In this document: piece by piece, positions 58,831 through 64,000 of the stretch
Layout: the number at the start of each line of letters is the position of its first letter
Position numbering within the stretch: position 1 is the stretch's first letter
Assembly (NCBI GenBank): GCA_034509425.1
Contig: JAVTVJ010000863.1
Coordinates: forward strand, 682,001-746,000
From: Eopsaltria australis
Lineage: Eukaryota > Chordata > Aves > Passeriformes > Petroicidae
Length of the DNA stretch: 64,000 nt
Direction: 5' to 3'
Notes under the pieces: model-generated
Told to the model about the DNA's origin: nothing
What the model saw: only the letters and a program-made list of their open reading frames with translations
The model's database searches: none
Program-made: the position numbers and the translations under genes

Positions 58831-61129
58831 GTTTTATGTGTCCTATTATGTGCCCCAGCAAGAGCCATAAATAATTGTGACAAGGGTTGGGGTTTTTTTT
58901 TTTTTTGGTGTTACATGTGAAAGTCCTTGAGTGTGCCTCCTGCTCCGCTCCCCCTCCCTCCCGGCACTCCAGCTGCCAAGCTGCATGATGATAGATGGCA
59001 CTCTGCAGCAAATGACAGCCCGATAGATTTTTTAGTTTGTGCTTTAGAGAGAATCAGATATGCTGTATAAAGCAATAAAAAAAGCATACTCACAAGGTGG
59101 GTTAAAAATAGCTGGCGCAGCAGGAGATGAGTTCGCTGTTTATCAAAAAGTTAAAGCTTCACGTGCAAAGTCCAGGTGATGTGTTAATTCTTTTAAATCT
59201 TAGCCACGAGTCATTTTCGTGGACAAACCTGTGAGGTGCAATTTTTTTACCTTTCTGTCTTTTAATATAGGACAGACTGAAAGCCTGGCTATAAACTTCC
59301 CTGAGTAAGGACAGCATCCAAAACACAAGGGGGAATACACTTGATCCCTAAAATGAGATGAGGAAAGTCCCGAGTCTGTACAAAGTTGTGAATCAAACAA
59401 GGGATGTTTGAAAAGTTGGCTTTCAAACCAGATCTTGAAATACGAGCTCAGACTCCCTCAAAACTTTCAGTGCTCAAGACCCTGAAGTCAGCAAGTCTTT
59501 ACTATGAAATCTGATCAAGATTATTTGAGAACCAATATAGAAAATTGTTTTCATCTTTGATAGACCATATCTGACAAAAATACACATTCAGATTTTTAGG
59601 ATATATTGGGTTCTCTCATATGCTAAAACGCAGTAATTTGGGGGTGATAAAGCAGCTGGCAGCGGTGAAAGGGGGAATCCAGGTGTGCCAGAGCAGTGGA
59701 TGTTTGCGGAATGTGCATTACCCCAGGGAGCCCTGGCGGTCAGACAGAAAAGCTCCGGAAGAAGAAGGGTGAGAAAGGGGTGAGAAAAGGGTGAGCAGCC
59801 TCCTCTGTTCTATTCACCGGCCAAATCTGACAGTCACAGATTCATAAGGAGTCGCTTTTCCTCGTGCTTTGTGTTTTTCAGCGATTGCAGATGGCGTGGA
59901 GAGGAACAGGACGTTCCCCTGAAGGGAACACCGAGCACAGCTGAGATGTGCGGGCTCGGGAGCTGTCCTGTCCTTTCCGCTGCATGTGAACTCCACTTGT
60001 TCTCCTCTGTGCTTTCTATTGATCTGGATCCCGGCTAACAAATGGCCCGGCTTCCCAGCCACCTTGGAAATGTCATGCAGGAGTCAACAAAAATACTCGG
60101 TGTATGTTTTATAAAGAATTACAGCTGGCTCTGAATTACTCTGGCTTTCATCTCGGCAAGCCCAGCCTGGTTCTCCGGGTGTCGATGGATGAGCAGGAGG
60201 ACCAGGAAATGATTCAGTGAGCCAGTGAGGTTCCCAGTTCATGGACATGACAGCCTCAGACATAGTTATTCACCCTGCCTCTGCCTCCAACACTGCACTT
60301 GAAGCTGCTCTGTAATTTAAGAGTGCCCAGTATATCAGATCTCAACTCTTTTTCCCCCCTGATTTCTGATGAATCATGTTAGGAAAGCTGTGGTTTTAAG
60401 GCTGGAGGATGTGACATAATGCAAAACAGCACAAGGAGTATATTAAAAAAATATGTCTGTCAGACTTTATACGGCTGGAAGGGGATAATTTGAATTATAT
60501 GCCCATAATTCAAATTTGGGGATAATTCAACACCCAAACAGATCCATTTCTAGCTGTACCCAGCCATGTGATATAATACTGGCTATTGTTTATTACTTAC
60601 TTGTATGTTGTTACAGCATCACCTCCCTCTGCTAGGCTTAGGGGACAGTTTACATTTCCATAATAAAATCCATTTTCTATGGGTTTATAACTCAGTTCAC
60701 ATTTCACAAGGCTGCTGCCTGGCGTATGAATTTCACTTCAATTCCTTTTGGTTTAACTAAAATTTCAGAACAGCTTATTCTTTTTTTTTTTTAAGAAAAA
60801 AAAAATAATTAATCAATGCAAAGGAGAAGTACGTAATGCCATTTCCCAGCCCAAGGAGTCTGAGCAACTCCCAGCCACTCACTCGAAAAATGACCTATTA
60901 AAGTCCTTTTTACAAGAACCTGATGGATTTAGGACCAAATGGAACTACTTAAACAAGCAGATGTTCCAGCATTTCTATATTTAGAGATAAGGGAGGGCAG
61001 GAATAAAGCACAAGGCTGGAGAGGGGAGAGGGAGCACCTCGTGCATGGGGTGACAGCAACGACTCACAGCCAGCCTGGCACCCTGTGCCCACCTGGAAAC
61101 AGAGCCCAGGGCCTCTGAGGGGCTTGTGG
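58831..61129. other. unannotated stretch with possible conserved blocks
   Basis: No gene is supported. Bases 58930-59210 and 60060-60480 are repeat-free, with intact TAATT and GATA-like motifs, and may be conserved non-coding DNA. Homopolymer T and A runs lie near 60780-60810. Confidence 0.35.
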
Positions 61130-61412
61130 GGCTAAATTCACCAGGGACAGGACTCAGGGAGCCGCTGGAGCTGGGCCAGGGCAGGTTTAGGGTGGATTTA
61201 GGGAAAGATTCTTCCCCCAGAGGGTGCTGGGCACTGCCCAGGCTCCCCAGGGATGGTTCATGTTCCAAACCTTCCAGAGCTCCAGGAGCGTTTGGACAGC
61301 ACTGCCAGGGGTGCCCAGGGTGGGATTTTGGGGGGTGTGTGCAGGGCTGGGAGCTGGATTGATGATCCCTGTGGGTCCCTCCCAGCTCAGGAGATTCTGT
61401 GGTTCCAAATTC
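61130..61412 (+). mobile_element. CR1 LINE 3' fragment
   Basis: AGGTTTAGGGTGGATTTAGG, AAAGATTCTTCCCCCAGAGG, GTGCTGGGCACTGCCCAGGC, TCCAGGAGCGTTTGGACAGC, TGGGAGCTGGATTGATGATC and CCTGTGGGTCCCTCCCAGCT, closing with GATTCTGTGGTTCC, follow a CR1 3' end of a different subtype from that at 51866. It is truncated and non-coding. Confidence 0.88.
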
Positions 61413-61530
61413 ACCGAGGGATGGAATCAGCAGAGGAACAAATCCCACAGATTTCCGTGTTGGTGTCCCCTCCAACCCAGACTGAGAAGCCTGGGCAGTG
61501 CTGTGGGTTGTTGTTTAAAGGATAAACCCC

Positions 61531-61630
61531 TAAATACCCCTAAATACCCCTAAATACCCCTAAATACCCCTACATACCCCTACATACCCCTAAATACCCC
61601 TAAATACCCCTAAATACCCCTAAATACCCC
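61531..61630. repeat. (TAAATACCCC)10 tandem repeat
   Basis: Exactly ten units of ten bases, two of them TACATACCCC, with a partial unit (TAAACCCC) before and TAAACAG after. The minus strand is GGGGTATTTA, with G runs of four, so it is G-quadruplex-capable. It resembles but is not the vertebrate telomere repeat. Confidence 0.97.
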
Positions 61631-62645
61631 TAAACAGCTGTCTCCGAGGCTCCCCAGAGGGCCAGGGCTGAGCAGTGCCCTCTCTGCTGGCAGCTGCCTC
61701 ATCCAGCACCTCCCTCCATCCACGCCTCTCGATTTCCCACAAACTCCTCATTTCCACCCCAATATCCTCCCCTCTCACATCACAGTGCCCCCACTGCACA
61801 ATTAACAGGACCTGTATTCACTTTTTATTTCCCACTCACTTTTCATTTTCCCAGGGTTTGTGGCTGAGGAGCTCTGGGAGAAGCTGAAGGCATTGCCAGG
61901 GATGCCAGCACAGTGCCTGATTTAATGCCTGCCCACCACAACAATGAGCTCAGGATTGAATGGATGCTCCTGCTCAGTGGAAGAACTTCTCCCAATTTCC
62001 CAAAGGTGCCTCTTTCATTTGCTGAAATACCCTGAAATAACAAAATCTTCTCAGTCACATAAGCAGAAAATGCCTTAAGTGTCTCCTCACCCTCTCTGCC
62101 TGAGCCCAGGAAGCTGCTGCAGCATCAGCTGTGGGGTCATGAGGGTTAAAATGGGGAAACAAAAGGCTTTTGCACCCCACTGGGATGGGAGATCTGGGGC
62201 ACACATGAGAGATTGGGAAAGTTGTCTGATACCTGGCCACCAGACCATCATGCTTGCTCTTTTCCCTGATTAGTTCTGGGAAAAGAATTCCTGATTTTAA
62301 ATTCTTCCAATAATTTAATGGCAAATAGGGAGTATTGACATCTCCTAAACACAGGGGTGTCTGCCTCTGATGAAAGAACAACTCCAGCCACTCCATGTCC
62401 CCACTGCCTCTTGCAATCAGTGTCTTTGCAGAGCTGCCAAGAGCTTGGGAGGGTCCAGGGCTTGTGTGAGCAGCCAAAATCTCCTGGAAGACAAAGGTGA
62501 TGCAAACTCATTCCTGTTTTTGGGCCATGATTCTCCCAGAGCCCCCTGAGCAGGAGGATTCAGGGACAGCGGTGAGATGTGGCTCCTTCCCAGGCAAATC
62601 CCAGAGATCTGCTGCCTTCTGTTCCACAGGAGCAAGGGTTACCCT
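61631..62645. other. unannotated non-coding stretch
   Basis: Unique DNA. The 140-codon minus frame (62055-62477) has no recognisable domain. Confidence 0.4.
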
Positions 62646-63148
62646 GCAGGTTTATGGGTGTGGATGCAGGTTTGGGTGCAGGTTTGTGATTTTGGATGCA
62701 GGTTTGTGAGTTTGGATGCAGGTTTGTGAGTCTGGGTGCAGGTTTGTGATTTTGGATGCAGGTTTGTTGGTTTGGATGCAGGTTTGGATGCAGGTTTGTG
62801 AGTCTGGGTGCAGATTTGGATGCAGGTTTGGATGCAGGTTTGGATGCAGGTTTGTGATTTTGGATGCAGGTTTGTGAGTTTGGATGCAGGTTTGTGAGTT
62901 TGGATGCAGGTTTGGATGCAGGTTTGGATGCAGGTTTGTGATTTTGGATGCAGGTTTGTGATTTTGGATGCAGGTTTGTGATTTTGGATGCAGGTTTGTG
63001 ATTTTGGATGCAGGTTTGTGGGTGTGGATGCAGGTTTGTGATTTTGGATGCAGGTTTGGATGCAGGTTTGTGAGTTTGGATGCAGGTTTGTGATTTTGGA
63101 TGCAGGTTTGTGGGTCTGGATGCAGGTTTGTGGGTCTGGGTGCAGCTC
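62646..63148. repeat. 20/12-bp compound minisatellite
   Basis: About 27 units mixing a 20-bp form TGGATGCAGGTTTGTGATTT and a 12-bp form TGGATGCAGGTT lacking the GTGATTT part. The mixture suggests growth by slippage or unequal exchange between two unit lengths. Minus-strand frames of 198 and 219 codons read as His/Lys/Pro/Ala/Ser/Thr-rich repeats (TCIQNHKPASK) and are not supported as genes. Confidence 0.96.
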
Positions 63149-64000
63149 TGGAGCACGTTCCGCTGCCGCTGCTCCTTTGATTCCTGCAGGGCTGCTGATC
63201 TCAGCCCTCCCGAGCAGGGCTCCTCTCAAAAGCCATCCCAGCCTTCTCACAGGTTGATCCATGTGTCTCCAATCATCAGAGCCAAGCTGGGGCTGCACCT
63301 CATAAACATTGTCTTTCTGGGAAGGAAACGTTTGCTTTCAGGTCAGAGTGAATCACGGCGGGCAGGGAGGAGGCAGGGGCGTTCATTGTGCATGTCTGGG
63401 CTGTCCGAGGAAAGACAGCATTAACAGCTAATTTCCTGCCATTAGATTCAGCCCCAAAGAAAGCTTTTTCAAAGAAATGACCTGCACCTCAAAATGACTT
63501 CACATCTGCAAGGAACAAAGCTGGGAATCTCACCAGGACACAGCTTGAATTCCAGCTCCTCCTTTGGAACTCTTTCTACAACAGGATTGAGTTGTTGTAA
63601 ATCTTTACAAGGAACAAACCCAGCAAACTCTGCCTCTACCTGGGGCCAGGGCCCCGTGCCAGGAGCAGGATCCTGAGTCTGGTGCCAGTCCTGGAGGCTT
63701 GCAGGGATCGCCTGGTTGGGAAGTCTGGAGCTGGAGGATGCTCTGGTTCCACAAAGCCACCCGAGGCAGGTCTGCTGTGATCACCTTTGAAAAGGTTGTG
63801 GAAGCTGGTGGCAATTTGGAAATCAGCTGAAGCCTCACACTGCCCAAACTGCTCACTAAAACCTCCTGGTTTCCCTGCTGGAGCCCTGAGATCCCACCTG
63901 CAGACACCTGCCTGTCACCTGCCCACCTTTGTGATCCCAATGTGCAACTGCTCCTGGACAGGAGGGGGAAGCTGCTCAAACCCCTCCTCAAGCACCTCAG
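63149..64000. other. unannotated right end
   Basis: Unique mixed-composition DNA. No gene, dispersed repeat or motif cluster recognised. Confidence 0.4.

Noticed and set aside
59040..59110. Minus-strand splice donor (GTGAGTATGC) downstream of the CpG block
   Set aside because: The preceding base fits poorly and no exon-like sequence or acceptor can be recognised nearby.
61531..61630. Interstitial telomere repeat
   Set aside because: The unit is TAAATACCCC, not CCCTAA; length and sequence differ.
62639..63298. 219-codon minus-strand His/Lys/Pro-rich frame
   Set aside because: Entirely due to the 20/12-bp array.

Overview
No protein-coding gene, exon, tRNA, rRNA or recognisable structured RNA can be supported in this window. 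The longest open frames lie mostly in tandem repeats or interspersed repeats, and none resembles a protein family I know. The window reads as non-coding nuclear DNA of a vertebrate. At least six fragments resemble the 3' end of CR1 LINEs, and there are solo LTRs, but nothing like Alu, B1 or L1. This points to a bird, probably a songbird (inference from repeat content only). No bacterial-type operon, phage or CRISPR organisation is present.

Left part (1-13 kb): an interspersed repeat (family 1) occurs twice in opposite orientation, at about 600-1362 and 2192-2440, around a 14-bp minisatellite (1756-2191). The first copy is split by a 536-bp LTR-like element (741-1276) with TG...CA ends and a 5-bp target duplication. 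Further minisatellites follow: 31-bp (4306-4856), 38-bp (10150-10547) and 29-bp (12909-13110), plus a 48-bp duplication (12590-12685) and a CR1 end at 7445-7702.

Middle part (13-50 kb): three copies of one 453-454 bp LTR lie at 16295-16748 (+), 29129-29582 (+) and 48648-49100 (-). Two have exact 4-bp target-site duplications and the third has 3 of 4 matching; no internal viral region is visible, so they are solo LTRs. A third family-1 copy lies just after the first LTR. Between these are long unique, mostly AT-rich stretches. Several look like conserved non-coding DNA (around 21.1-21.7, 23.0-23.4, 28.1-28.7, 36.0-36.5 and 38.6-38.95 kb), as do microsatellites, a polypurine GGGAA tract and a 215-bp tandem duplication (40265-40712).

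Right part (50-64 kb): a 350-bp polypyrimidine tract, a CR1 end joined to a 27-bp minisatellite, a 29-30-bp array, a 57-bp array ending beside a CpG-rich block (about 58521-58830), another CR1 end, ten exact-length 10-bp units (61531-61630), and a 20/12-bp array (62646-63148). About ten GC-rich minisatellites in 64 kb is the most distinctive property of the window.

The region is best viewed as an intergenic or intronic interval with possible regulatory elements, shaped by solo-LTR formation and minisatellite growth. I did not find a new gene system. The best-supported observations are the nested LTR with its empty site preserved in a paralogous copy, and the three-member solo LTR family.
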